From JANMCE01 sp963791625 (lineage in GTDB: Bacteria > Actinomycetota > Acidimicrobiia > Acidimicrobiales > Ilumatobacteraceae): a stretch of DNA of 64,000 bases. The translations under genes and the position numbers were made by a program. The notes below the pieces were generated by a model, which saw nothing but the letters and a program-made list of their open reading frames with translations, made no database searches and was not told the DNA's origin. Positions within the stretch are counted from its first letter, which is position 1, and each line of letters starts with the position of its first letter. This document shows positions 35,277 to 44,044 of this stretch, one piece after another. The DNA is taken from NCBI GenBank assembly GCA_963791625.1, contig CAWBTA010000006.1:1488001-1552000 (forward strand), in the 5' to 3' direction.

Positions 35277-36053
35277 CTACACGCCGCGAAGATCCCGGAT
35301 GACGTGCGCAGGATCGCTCGCCGTCACCAGCGTCTCGCCCACCAAAATGGCGTTGTAGCCAGCCGCGCCCAGGCTGCGTGCGTCGGCCGCGCCGCGCACG
35401 CCGGACTCGGCCACTTTCACCACGCCGTCGGGGATCAGGCCCACCATGCGAAGGGCACGCTCGTGGTCGACCTGAAAGGTTTCGAGATCACGTTGATTGA
35501 CCCCGATCATGCGGGCACCGGCGCTGAGAGCCGCGTCGAGTTCGCGTTCGTCGTGGATCTCGACGAGCACCTCAATTCCTACCTCGTCGGCCAGCAAATG
35601 GAACTCGATGAGTTCTTCGGGGCTGAGCGCCGCGGCAATCAGCAGCATGCAGTCGGCGCTCATCAGCCGGGCATCACACACGTCGCGGATCGAGACCGTG
35701 AAGTCCTTGCGGAGCACCGGCAGACGGGTTGCGGCACGAGCGAACTGCAGGTCGTTCGACGAGCCGCCGAAGAAGTTTTCGTCGGTAAGGACCGACAGAC
35801 AGGCCGCCCCACCCGTCTCATAAGTGCGGGCCAGTTCAACCGGATCGAGACCGACATTCAAGTCCCCCTTCGAAGGTGACCGCCGCTTGATCTCTGCGAT
35901 GACAGCAAGACCGGGGTCCCGCGTCAGCGCCGCGCGAAACGAACGGATCTCCGGCATTCGGATCGCCTGAGCGACCAAATTGGCCAGCCGTCGGTCGTCC
36001 GTCGCCGCGGCAGATCGGTGGGAGTCAAGAATTCGATCGAGATAGGTGACCAT
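35277..36053 (-). CDS. trpC: Indole-3-glycerol phosphate synthase
   Basis: Ring-closing step of tryptophan synthesis. 258 residues from ATG 36053 (MVTYLDRILDSHR). Landmarks: IAEIKRRSPSKGDL (catalytic Lys), LSVLTDENFFGGS, LRKDFTVS (second Lys), GVNQRDLETF and VAESGVRG. It is apart from trpF-B-A and from trpE, so the pathway is scattered over three minus-strand loci. Followed by the deacetylase-family gene after 9 bp. Confidence 0.96.
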   Translation of the reverse strand: MVTYLDRILDSHRSAAATDDRRLANLVAQAIRMPEIRSFRAALTRDPGLAVIAEIKRRSPSKGDLNVGLDPVELARTYETGGAACLSVLTDENFFGGSSNDLQFARAATRLPVLRKDFTVSIRDVCDARLMSADCMLLIAAALSPEELIEFHLLADEVGIEVLVEIHDERELDAALSAGARMIGVNQRDLETFQVDHERALRMVGLIPDGVVKVAESGVRGAADARSLGAAGYNAILVGETLVTASDPAHVIRDLRGV

Positions 36054-36143
36054 ACGCAAGCACTGACCGTAGCGTCTCGCAGCAGCCCAGGTTGCACCAC
36101 CGGTCCTCACACATTGCCAACATCTCCGTGACACGATTGTGCG

Positions 36144-36821
36144 GTGGCTGAGCAAACCGTCGTTATCGTTGAGGATGATCCGAGTATCTCGGACCTGGTC
36201 GACCTGTACTTACGCCAGGCCGGCTTCCGAGTTTTGCAGGCACCGAACGGCGAGCGCGGCTTGGAACTCGTCCATCAGCATCAACCCGCGCTGGTCATTC
36301 TTGACATCGGTCTGCCCGGCATCGACGGGCTCGAGGTGTGCCGCCGACTTCGCAATACCACCAGTGTCCCCGTCCTGTTCCTCACGGCCCGGGACGGTGA
36401 GCTTGATCGCATAATCGGTCTGGAACTTGGCGCCGATGACTATGTGACCAAGCCGTTCTCGCCCCGCGAAATCGTTGCCCGGGTAAAAGCCATCCTTCGC
36501 CGCGGTGCCACTCCCCCAGCTCCGAACGACAGCAGCACCGTCGAGATTGCCGACGGTATCGTCATCGACACCAACCGCCGCGAAGTCACCGTTGCTGGAG
36601 CACCCGTTGCCTTGGCGACGCGGGAGTTCGACCTGCTGGCGTTCCTGGCCCGCAACCTCGGTCTCGCCCTTGGACGCCAGCAGTTGCTTGATGGTGTGTG
36701 GGGTGAAGGTTGGTTTGGTGACGATCGCACGGTCGATGTCCACGTGCGCCAGCTCCGCAAGAAGCTGGGCGATGACCTTCCGCTAGCGACCGTGTGGGGC
36801 ATCGGATACCGCCTCGGATGA
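36144..36821 (+). CDS. OmpR/PhoB-type response regulator
   Basis: 225 residues. Receiver domain (1-120) with acidic EDD at 10-12, phospho-acceptor D54 in LVILDIGLPG, T in FLTARDG and K in YVTKPFSP. DNA-binding winged helix (about 130-225) with LATREFDLLAFLARN and TVDVHVRQLRKKLGDD. GTG 36144. Overlaps the kinase gene by 4 bp, a standard two-component operon. Target genes unknown; the neighbouring toxin-antitoxin pair and trpC are not obvious targets. Confidence 0.94.
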   Translation: MAEQTVVIVEDDPSISDLVDLYLRQAGFRVLQAPNGERGLELVHQHQPALVILDIGLPGIDGLEVCRRLRNTTSVPVLFLTARDGELDRIIGLELGADDYVTKPFSPREIVARVKAILRRGATPPAPNDSSTVEIADGIVIDTNRREVTVAGAPVALATREFDLLAFLARNLGLALGRQQLLDGVWGEGWFGDDRTVDVHVRQLRKKLGDDLPLATVWGIGYRLG

Positions 36822-38185
36822 CCCGCCGTCTCGTCCTTGCCATCCTCGGGACGGCCATCGCCGCGTTGCTCCTCGCCGGTCTCGGCACGTTTGTGCTGTC
36901 AGCGGTTACGGCTCGACGGGCGACCGAGCGAGCCGCGTTGGCGCAGTCGATCGAGATCGCCAATAACTTCGCCAAGGTGGAGCCGAACCTGGCCAACCGA
37001 CCGGGCATTGCCGACACGGTTCAGCGCATCTTCCGCATCGACGGCCTGGCCTTTCTTCACGAGGACACCAGCGGCAAATTGGTCGGCACCCCTCCGAAAG
37101 GTGTGTCTCCCCTCGCGCTCAACCCGGCGGCGCTCCTGGCCGGAAAGAGACTGTCGGGTCATGCCGGCAAACTCGTCTGGGCCGCGGCCCCGGCCAAGAC
37201 CGCCGACGGCACCATCGTTGTAGCTGTCCTCGTTCGCAAGGTTGCCAACAGCTTTCTACCGGCGTGGCGGTGGTTCCTCCTCGCCAGCGGCGCGGTTGTG
37301 CTGCTCGGCGCGCTCGTGGCCGTGTCCTTGAGCCGCCGACTCACCCTGCCGATCCGCCAGGCCGATGAAGCGGCGCGACGAATCGCATCGGGCGAGCTTT
37401 CGACCCGGCTCGTCGAGCCGTTGCATCATGAAACCGACGAACTGGCCCAACTCGTCCGCTCGGTGAACAGCATGGCCAGCTCGCTCGAACGCTCGAAAGG
37501 GGTCGAGCAACAGTTCCTGCTCTCGATCAGCCACGACCTGCGCACGCCGCTCACCTCGATCCGCGGGTACGCGGAGGCAATCTCCGATGGAGCAACGACC
37601 GACCCCGCCTGGGCCGCGGGCGTCATCCTGAAGGAGTCCCGTCGACTGGAACGCTTGGTCGCCGATCTGCTCGAACTGGCCAAACTGCAGTCCCGATCAT
37701 TTTCGTTTCAGATACAACCAGTTGATCTCGCTGCCGTCGCACTCGACACGCTTGAAGCCTTCGGAGCCGAGGCCGCCGAGGTAGGTCTGCATCTGATTGT
37801 GGATGCGCCCGAGCACATCACGGTGCAGGCCGACCGGGACCGCCTCGGACAGGTCGCCGCCAACCTGGTGGAAAACGCGAAGAACTACGCCAAGTCGGCC
37901 ATTACCGTCGGGGCACGCGTGGTCGACGGAGTGCCGATGCTTTGGGTTGACGACGATGGCCCCGGCATTGCGCCGGGCGATCGTCCGCACGTGTTCGAGC
38001 GCCTCTACCGAACCAGCCAGCAGCCGGTGCGAGCCGAAAACTCCAGCGGACTCGGCCTCGCCATCGTCGCCGAACTGACCGCCGCCATGCACGCCACCGT
38101 CACCGCCGAACAAGCTCCCACCGGCGGCGCCCGCATGGTTATCCGATTCGCCTCAACTGCCAGCTTCGCCGCACAGAACAGGTAG
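36818..38185 (+). CDS. Sensor histidine kinase
   Basis: 455 residues from ATG 36818. Membrane helix 1 (about 5-30), an extracytoplasmic sensor region (31-148), membrane helix 2 (150-172), HAMP (173-226), the phospho-acceptor H239 in SISHDLRTPLTSIRG, then the ATPase domain with NLVENAKNYA (N box), DDDGPGI (G1) and SSGLGLAIVAEL (G2). Partner of the regulator just upstream. Three pieces of this gene recur, degraded, at 38848-39129. Confidence 0.95.
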   Translation: MTRRLVLAILGTAIAALLLAGLGTFVLSAVTARRATERAALAQSIEIANNFAKVEPNLANRPGIADTVQRIFRIDGLAFLHEDTSGKLVGTPPKGVSPLALNPAALLAGKRLSGHAGKLVWAAAPAKTADGTIVVAVLVRKVANSFLPAWRWFLLASGAVVLLGALVAVSLSRRLTLPIRQADEAARRIASGELSTRLVEPLHHETDELAQLVRSVNSMASSLERSKGVEQQFLLSISHDLRTPLTSIRGYAEAISDGATTDPAWAAGVILKESRRLERLVADLLELAKLQSRSFSFQIQPVDLAAVALDTLEAFGAEAAEVGLHLIVDAPEHITVQADRDRLGQVAANLVENAKNYAKSAITVGARVVDGVPMLWVDDDGPGIAPGDRPHVFERLYRTSQQPVRAENSSGLGLAIVAELTAAMHATVTAEQAPTGGARMVIRFASTASFAAQNR

Positions 38186-38215
38186 TGGTGCGGTGGCGGC
38201 TGTGTTCGTCCGCAT

Positions 38216-38488
38216 CTAGTCCGGCGGGCGACCGTAGATCGTCGCTCGATGGCCGATAGCAACGACTCCAACAACCAGCACCGCGTTGTCGATGGCGTAA
38301 ACGATTCGGAAGACACCGACGCGAGCGGACCAGTAACCCTCGAATTCGTGAATCAATGGCTTACCGACGCGTTGAGGGTTCGCGAGCAGAGGTCCTTCCA
38401 TGAAGGTAGCGATCGCCTCATACGTTTTGGCCGGCAGTCGAGCGAGCTGCCGACGGGCCTGGGAAGACACTTCAAGAGTGTGCGTCAA
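38216..38488 (-). CDS. RelE/ParE-family toxin
   Basis: 90 residues: THTLEVSSQARRQLARLP at the N-terminus, then GYWSARVGVFRIVYAID and the basic C-terminal IGHRATIYGRPPD, the usual RelE/ParE core. Overlaps the antitoxin by 4 bp, antitoxin first, as expected for a co-regulated toxin-antitoxin module. Whether it cleaves mRNA (RelE) or hits gyrase (ParE) cannot be told; the R-Y type C-terminus leans to RelE. Confidence 0.9.
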   Translation of the reverse strand: MTHTLEVSSQARRQLARLPAKTYEAIATFMEGPLLANPQRVGKPLIHEFEGYWSARVGVFRIVYAIDNAVLVVGVVAIGHRATIYGRPPD

Positions 38489-38730
38489 CGCTCTCGCTTC
38501 CAGGGCTGCATGTCAGCTGAACCGGCCCGATGTGACCGGATTGCGTCGGCCACACCGGGATCGGAAAGACACTCAATGGTCTCCATCAAGGCCTCGTAGT
38601 CGTCTGCGCCGAGAAGCACAGCTGCGGGCATCCCATTCACCGTGATCACGACACGCTCGCCAACCGCGTCAACCTCAGTCACCAAGGCTGAGAGGGAATT
38701 CTTTGCTTCCGTCACCGTTGCCGTTCGCAT
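38485..38730 (-). CDS. Phd/YefM-family antitoxin
   Basis: 81 residues: TVTEAKNSLSALVTEVDAVGERVVITVNG followed by PAAVLLGADDYEALMETIE, the Phd/YefM DNA-binding fold, with a flexible charged tail that would wrap the toxin. It precedes and overlaps the RelE/ParE gene. Such antitoxins repress their own promoter. Confidence 0.92.
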   Translation of the reverse strand: MRTATVTEAKNSLSALVTEVDAVGERVVITVNGMPAAVLLGADDYEALMETIECLSDPGVADAIRSHRAGSADMQPWKRER

Positions 38731-38847
38731 AGCCCGAATTCTAGCCCGAATGCTACGACGGCTAGCAGTGCGCCCATGGTCGCGAACGGGTGCCTCTCTC
38801 CGGACTGGCCTAGGAGCCGAATTGGGCGTGACGCTCAGGCAGCAACG

Positions 38848-39129
38848 CCAGCGGCAAGTTGGTCGGCACCCATCCGAAGGGCGTGTCGCCCCTCGTCCTC
38901 AACAACTCATCGTGGATGCGCCCGAGCACATCACGGTGCAGGCCGACCGGGACTGCCTCGGACAGGTAGCCGCCAACCTGGTAGAGAACGCGAAGAACTC
39001 CGCCAAGTCCTCCATTACCGTCGGGGCACGCGTGGTCGACGGAGTGCCGATGCTTTGGGTTGACGACGACGGCCCCGGCATTTGCGCCCGCCGATCGCCC
39101 GCATGGTCGTCCGATTCGCTACCACCGCC
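38848..39129 (+). pseudogene. Mosaic degenerate copy of the neighbouring histidine kinase gene
   Basis: Three collinear blocks match the kinase at 36818-38185: 38848-38903 to 37068-37123 (49 of 56 bases by eye); 38906-39082 to 37793-37969, covering the segment DAPEHITVQAD to DDDGPGI; and 39096-39129 to 38128-38161 (the last codons). Compared with the parent, about 670 bp and 160 bp are missing at the two joins. An open frame persists by chance, but the H-box and G2 box are gone. It is a decayed tandem duplicate about 0.7 kb downstream of its parent. Confidence 0.85.
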
Positions 39130-39200
39130 CATACCCTGTGGAATTCCTGAAGAAACCAGACGGGCCGGACCCGTTGTCCGCTTCGCCAGTTCCCGCGGCG

Positions 39201-39851
39201 CTACCGGGTGACCAGCACCGACGCGCTACCAGCCAGCACGGTTGCGCCCGGCTCGACCGAGCGTGCTACCCATGCCAGCGCAGCCGCGTCCACAGCGCTG
39301 GTGACGGTGCCGACCTGTTTGCCATCCAGCGTGAGCGCGTCACCGACTGCGAGGGGGTTCGATGATGTCAGATGGCGCAGGTGCTGCGGCGTGTGATCGC
39401 CGCGACTGTCGACGCGTGCCACCAGTTCCTGACCGGTATAGCAGCCCTTGGTGAAGCTCACGGTACGATCATTGATACCCGCTGCGTTCGGGATGGTTTC
39501 ATCTACAACTAACTCGCTCCCCATCGCCGGCCAGACCGCCTCGATACGTTCAAACTCTGTACCGGCGAACACCTTTCCTTCGCCCTCAACCAGAGTGAAG
39601 TCAACCTTGACCCGCAGCCTGAAACGGTTGAGCCTCGCCAATACCACCGAGCCGAAGCCGCTATCGACGGCGATCGAGTAGGTCTCGTCGGCCACCTTCG
39701 ACACCAGCACGAGTGCGGCCACTTTCCCGGTCGGTTGCAGCAGCCACGACCACGCTGAACCGTCCCGATCAACGGTGGCCATGTCCTGGGAAAACTGGCC
39801 CTGGAGGAAGGAACGGGCGTCCGGTCCAACCGCAGTGATGGTGTCGCTCAT
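39201..39851 (-). CDS. ygfZ: YgfZ/GcvT-like folate-binding protein
   Basis: 216 residues from ATG 39851. The signature KGCYTGQELVARVDSRG defines YgfZ/IBA57-type proteins, which use tetrahydrofolate to help assemble or repair certain Fe-S enzymes. LQGQFSQDMATV at the N-terminus and LTLDGKQVGTVTS near the C-terminus match. It overlaps trpE by 4 bp as the last gene of the hisI-trpE-ygfZ run. It is shorter than most homologues (about 300-350), lacking some N-terminal sequence. Confidence 0.85.
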   Translation of the reverse strand: MSDTITAVGPDARSFLQGQFSQDMATVDRDGSAWSWLLQPTGKVAALVLVSKVADETYSIAVDSGFGSVVLARLNRFRLRVKVDFTLVEGEGKVFAGTEFERIEAVWPAMGSELVVDETIPNAAGINDRTVSFTKGCYTGQELVARVDSRGDHTPQHLRHLTSSNPLAVGDALTLDGKQVGTVTSAVDAAALAWVARSVEPGATVLAGSASVLVTR

Positions 39852-41368
39852 GATGTCTCCTTGGCCTGAGCAGTCATGCGTCTGGCCGCCGGGACGGCGG
39901 CAAGGAGTGCTTTGGCCTTGTTCATGCATTCCAGGTTTTCGAGATCGGGATCGCTGTCGGCCACAACGCCGGCGCCGGCCTGCAGCGAGGCGCCCTTCGG
40001 GCCGACGAACATGGTGCGGATGGCAATGGCGGTGTCAACGTTGCCGCTGAAATCGACGTAGCCGACCACTCCCCCGTACGGTCCGCGCTTCACCGGTTCG
40101 AGCGCGTCGATGATCTCCATCGCCCGCACCTTAGGCGCACCCGACAGCGTGCCGGCTGGCAGCGTGGCTCGCAAGACATCGATGGGACTCTTGTTGGGCA
40201 GAAGCTCCCCACTGACCTCGCTGGTGAGGTGCATGACGTGGCTGTAGCGCTCCAACGTCATCAGCTCATCCACCTTCACCGAGCCGAACTTGGCGATGCG
40301 GCCGACATCGTTGCGGGCCAGGTCGACCAGCATGATGTGCTCGGACACTTCCTTGGGATCTTCCTTCAGCTCGCCGGCCATGCGACGGTCATCCTCTTCG
40401 GAGCGCCCACGACGGCGGGTGCCGGCGATGGGGCGAGAGATGACCTTGGACCCGTTCACCCGCACCATCGGCTCGGGCGACGAGCCGACAATGGTGATGT
40501 CTTGGTGCCGCACGAAATACATGTACGGGCTTGGGTTCACCTGACGCAACACGCGGTACATGTCGAACGGGTCGGCCTGCAGATCAATGTCGTAACGCTG
40601 CGACAGCACCACCTGGAAGATGTCGCCGGCCAGGATGTGCTCTTTCGCGACCTGGACCGCGGCCTGGTACATCCCGTTGGGCATCGATGACGTGACCAGC
40701 GGAATCTCGTCATCGGGCTGCGGTGGTGCCACTGGCCGATACGGCAACGGTCGACCAAGATCGGCAACCGTTTCCAGGATCCGTTCGCCTGCCGCGTCAT
40801 AGGCGTCGGCCAATGCCTGGTCGTCCAACCCGAGCACGGGCACGCTCTCGATCACGAAGGCTCTTTGGCGCCAGTGGTCGAACGCCACCAGCGAACCAAT
40901 CACGCTCATGATCGCATCGGGCAACCGGCGATCATCATGCGGAGTGTCGGGGAGGTGCTCAACCTCGCGCACGATGTCGTAACCGAGATAGCCGACGACA
41001 CCACCCTGCAAGGGCGGAAGCTCGGCCAGCACGGGAGCCTGATACTCAAGTAGCAGAGCATCAAGCGCGGCCAGCATCCCTTGGTCGAGCGGAACCGACG
41101 CAGGGAGCGCACCGTCGACGGTGATGACGCCGTCGCGAAGTACCAGCGTGGCGCTCGGGTTGCGACCCACAAAACTGAAGCGACTCCATCTCTCACCGTG
41201 CTCCACCGACTCGAGCAAAAAGCCCGGGCTGTCCCCCACCAGTTTCAAATAGGCCGAGACCGGCGTCTCCACATCGGCGAGAAGCTCGGCCCAGACGGGC
41301 ACGACGCTGTGCTGAGCGGCAAGAGATCGGAACTCTTCGAGGCTTGGCTTGAGTGCGAGTCGGCTCAC
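39848..41368 (-). CDS. trpE: Anthranilate synthase component I
   Basis: Makes anthranilate from chorismate with a TrpG partner that is not in this window. 506 residues. GTG 41368, overlapping hisI by 4 bp (GTGA), is preferred to the upstream in-frame TTG-type starts. Motifs: LLESVEHGERWSRFSFVGR (feedback-site region), PSPYMYFVRHQD, PIAGTRRRG, KEVSEHIMLVDLARND, and GTLSGAPKVRAMEIID with IRTMFVGPKGASLQAGAG. Tryptophan and histidine genes share this transcript. Confidence 0.96.
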   Translation of the reverse strand: MSRLALKPSLEEFRSLAAQHSVVPVWAELLADVETPVSAYLKLVGDSPGFLLESVEHGERWSRFSFVGRNPSATLVLRDGVITVDGALPASVPLDQGMLAALDALLLEYQAPVLAELPPLQGGVVGYLGYDIVREVEHLPDTPHDDRRLPDAIMSVIGSLVAFDHWRQRAFVIESVPVLGLDDQALADAYDAAGERILETVADLGRPLPYRPVAPPQPDDEIPLVTSSMPNGMYQAAVQVAKEHILAGDIFQVVLSQRYDIDLQADPFDMYRVLRQVNPSPYMYFVRHQDITIVGSSPEPMVRVNGSKVISRPIAGTRRRGRSEEDDRRMAGELKEDPKEVSEHIMLVDLARNDVGRIAKFGSVKVDELMTLERYSHVMHLTSEVSGELLPNKSPIDVLRATLPAGTLSGAPKVRAMEIIDALEPVKRGPYGGVVGYVDFSGNVDTAIAIRTMFVGPKGASLQAGAGVVADSDPDLENLECMNKAKALLAAVPAARRMTAQAKETS

Positions 41369-41733
41369 GATTGACCTGCGCCGAAGGGTCGGAAGAAGCA
41401 CGAATAGTTCCCGGTGTGGCAGGCGCCCCCGCCGTCTTGCTGCACCACGAACAGCAGCGTGTCACCGTCGCAGTCGTAGTACGCCTCTCGTACCCACTGC
41501 ACCTCGCCGCTGGTGTCGCCCTTTCGCCACACTTCCTTGCGACTCCGGCTCCAGAACACCGTGCGCCCTTCGTTCATGGTGAGCTGCAACGTCTCGGCAT
41601 TCATGTACGCCATCATGAGAATTTGTCGGGTGTCGTGGGCCTGCACGATGGCGGGCACCAAGCCGTCTGTGTCGTACTTCACCGAGGCAAGCTGTTCAGA
41701 GGATGCGTCGATACGCGCGCCAGAGGACATCAC
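41365..41733 (-). CDS. hisI: Phosphoribosyl-AMP cyclohydrolase
   Basis: Third step of histidine synthesis. 122 residues. The metal-binding DCDGDTLLFVV and the cysteine/histidine segment ACHTGNYSCFF are diagnostic, with FWSRSRKEVWRKGDTSG upstream. No PR-ATP pyrophosphatase (hisE) is fused; that gene and hisG are not in the window. It follows groES by about 50 bp and overlaps trpE by 4 bp. Confidence 0.95.
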   Translation of the reverse strand: MMSSGARIDASSEQLASVKYDTDGLVPAIVQAHDTRQILMMAYMNAETLQLTMNEGRTVFWSRSRKEVWRKGDTSGEVQWVREAYYDCDGDTLLFVVQQDGGGACHTGNYSCFFRPFGAGQS

Positions 41734-41782
41734 GCCATGCTAGGCCGCGCCTCGGTTCGAGCCGTCTTTGGTTTCGTTCGAC

Positions 41783-42110
41783 CTACAGGTAGAGGCCGGT
41801 TGAACCTTCGGCCTTGTGGGCGGCCACGGCGTGGAGATCACGTTCGCGCAGCATGATGAGGTCTTCGCCACCCACCTCGACTTCATAGCGATCCTCGGCC
41901 GAAAACAGCACACGATCACCCAAGGCACGCGGCGCGAACACTGGGGCCGAGTGCAACGATTTCGGCCCATACCAGGCGTTTAGCCACCTGTGCTGTGGCC
42001 GGAATGAGAATCCCACCCGTTGACCGACGGTCCCCCTCGTCTTTGGACATTCGCACCAAGATACGGTCGTTCAACATCTTGATGGCGAGCTTTGGGTCGG
42101 TGTCGGACAT
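41783..42110 (-). CDS. groS: GroES co-chaperonin (Cpn10), split by a one-base shift
   Basis: Corrected length 108 residues. The N-terminal half KMLNDRILVRMSKDEGDRRSTGGILIP contains the mobile loop. The frame breaks after ALGPSVRA and continues one frame away as ALGDRVLFSAEDRYEVEVGGEDLIMLRERD; one surplus base near 41930-41933 accounts for it. ATG 42110 has TACCGT on the minus strand 7 nt upstream. No groEL follows, and no CIRCE operator (TTAGCACTC-N9-GAGTGCTAA) is seen, so it is a solitary groES in a biosynthetic neighbourhood. Confidence 0.85.
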
Positions 42111-42433
42111 TGCGTAAACGGTACCCGTCTCACCCGACACGGAGCGATTTCACACGTAGCGCAGAGGCGTCTGGCCGTGAGAACGTGCCCCAAACGGTGG
42201 ACGTAAGGGCAACGACGACGACACGTGTTACGGCTTCGCTCGCCTCGACCGAGGCAGCCCAATTCTCTTTGAGTCCATCAGGGTTTACGTACAGTCTGAA
42301 CTCACCCGTCACGCTGGGGCTGTGAACCGCGACTGTTCATTAACCCGTATGCACCCAAACCAAAAACACCCCGCCCGAAACACGCAGGATGGGCGACCGC
42401 ACCTCAGTGGCAGAGGGACTGGTCAGAAGCCTC
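42111..42433. other. Gap between groES and hisF
   Basis: 323 bp. It holds the presumed leaderless groES promoter (TACCGT, minus strand, 42118-42123). A 60-codon minus-strand frame at 42130-42312 starting MTGEFRLYVNPDG could be a small protein but has no recognisable relatives or clear ribosome-binding site, so it is not called. Nothing else stands out. Confidence 0.5.
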
Positions 42434-43193
42434 CTACGGCCGCACGATGATGCCAGCGGCGGCGAGGGCGGCTTTGGCGTCACCAATCGAGTATTCGCCA
42501 AAGTGAAAAATCGACGCAGCGAGTACCGCGTCGGCGTGACCTTCGGTGATGCCTTCCACCAGATGCTGCAGGTTGCCGACACCGCCGGACGCAATGACCG
42601 AGACCGACACGGCGTCGGCAATGGCCCGGGTGAGCGCAAGATCGAACCCGTCCCGGGTGCCGTCACGGTCCATCGAGGTCAACATGATTTCGCCCGCGCC
42701 GAGCTGCACCGCCTGCTTGGCCCACGCAACGGCATCGATACCGGTTGGGGTTCGGCCGCCGTGCAGGAAGACCTCAAAGCTGCCCGCGGGAGTGGACTTT
42801 GCGTCTATGGCGCAGACCACGCATTGCGCGCCGAACACCGAGGCGATTTCGGCGATGAGATCGGGCCTTTGCACCGCTGCGGTGTTCACACTGACCTTGT
42901 CGGCGCCGGCGCGCAGCATGCGGCGGGCATCGTCGACCGAACGGATGCCACCTCCAACGGTCAACGGGATGAACACCTCTTCGGCTGTGCGGCGAACGAC
43001 ATCAACCATGGTGTCGCGTCCGTCCGAGGACGCAGTGATGTCGAGGAAGATCAGCTCATCGGCACCCTGCCGCGTCGTAACGGGCCGCCAGTTCGACGGG
43101 GTCGCCTGCATCCTTGAGTCCGACGAAGTTCACCCCCTTCACGACGCGTCCGTTCGTAACATCAAGGCATGGAATGATCCGGGCTGCTCTCAT
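42434..43193 (-). CDS. hisF: Imidazole glycerol phosphate synthase, cyclase subunit, split by a one-base shift
   Basis: Forms IGP and AICAR using ammonia from HisH. Corrected length 252. Start ATG 43193 (MRAARIIPCLDVTNGRVVKGVNF, catalytic Asp in CLDV). After YDAAG the frame runs into a stop unless one G of the GGG at 43065-43067 is removed, giving AGADELIFLDITASS. Further on: PLTVGGGIRS, the catalytic Asp in LTSMDRDGT and VIASGGVG. It overlaps the DDAH-family gene by 4 bp. The break is probably a homopolymer error. Confidence 0.94.
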
Positions 43194-44044
43194 GAAGCGC
43201 TCCGCCAGAGGGGTCGGGTAAGACACGTTGGTCCTCCGTCGCCCTTCAATGACAGATGACTGCCGTCGTACACGTGGGTTTCGACGCCCGCTGCCTCAAG
43301 CGCCTTGCGAGTGCGGGGCAGGTCGTCAAGCATGACGACCACGCCCGGCCGTACGGCCAGCACGTTGGTGCCCATGCGCTCGTACTCGTCGGCATCGACG
43401 CTTATCCACTTCACGTCGCGCTCGAAAAGAGCTTCGATCAGCGGTGTCGGTGACAGCGGTTCGAACACGACGGCCAGGTTGGTGTCAACCGGCGAAACCA
43501 CACTCATCAGATGCAGGCACACGTCGGGGCCTTTGTCGTGAGGCATGTCAGCCCGCAGGAGCCGATGGCCGTCGGCCTCCAGCAGCACCTGCAGCTGTTC
43601 GTGCGCGGCGGCGTTGGTGCGATACGTGCGGCCGGCGATGAGGGTGCCGTCTTCGAACCACATGAGGTCACCACCGTCGCAGCGGGCGTCACCGGTGAGG
43701 CGACCGACGATGGGAATGCCTGCGCTGGTCAGCGATGCTTCAGCCATTGGGCCTTCGCCCTGTCGGCTGGGTTTGGGCGAGTGCAGCACGATGGCGCCGT
43801 GGCCGATGACGAACGCTGAGTCGTACATGTAGACCGCGTCGACCATGCCGTCGACGGCTGGTGCGATCTCTACCTCGCAGCCGAGATCGAGCAGCAGTTG
43901 GATGAAGCCCTCGTGCTGGCGAAGGAGCGCGGTGCTGTCGGGCACTCGCCACCCTGCCTTGAGCCAGTCTCCGGTGGTGGCCGGAGTGCGGACCATGACC
44001 CGTTTGAGAGGTTGCACCGATGAGGTCACGCCGAAACGGTTCAT
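43190..44044 (-). CDS. Arginine deiminase/DDAH-superfamily (amidinotransferase-fold) protein inside the his operon
   Basis: 284 residues. Guanidine-group-modifying fold: CDGGDLMWFEDG, the histidine in DVCLHLMSVVSP and the nucleophile C274 in GGPTCLTRPL near the C-terminus, the arrangement of dimethylargininase (DDAH) and relatives. The family hydrolyses or transfers guanidino groups (arginine, methylarginines). It is coupled by 4-bp overlaps to hisA upstream and hisF downstream, so it is co-translated with histidine enzymes although it is not part of that pathway. The substrate is unknown. Confidence 0.88.
   Translation of the reverse strand: MNRFGVTSSVQPLKRVMVRTPATTGDWLKAGWRVPDSTALLRQHEGFIQLLLDLGCEVEIAPAVDGMVDAVYMYDSAFVIGHGAIVLHSPKPSRQGEGPMAEASLTSAGIPIVGRLTGDARCDGGDLMWFEDGTLIAGRTYRTNAAAHEQLQVLLEADGHRLLRADMPHDKGPDVCLHLMSVVSPVDTNLAVVFEPLSPTPLIEALFERDVKWISVDADEYERMGTNVLAVRPGVVVMLDDLPRTRKALEAAGVETHVYDGSHLSLKGDGGPTCLTRPLWRSAS

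Noticed and set aside
41783..42433. CIRCE heat-shock operator upstream of groES
   Set aside because: No TTAGCACTC-N9-GAGTGCTAA-like repeat was found.
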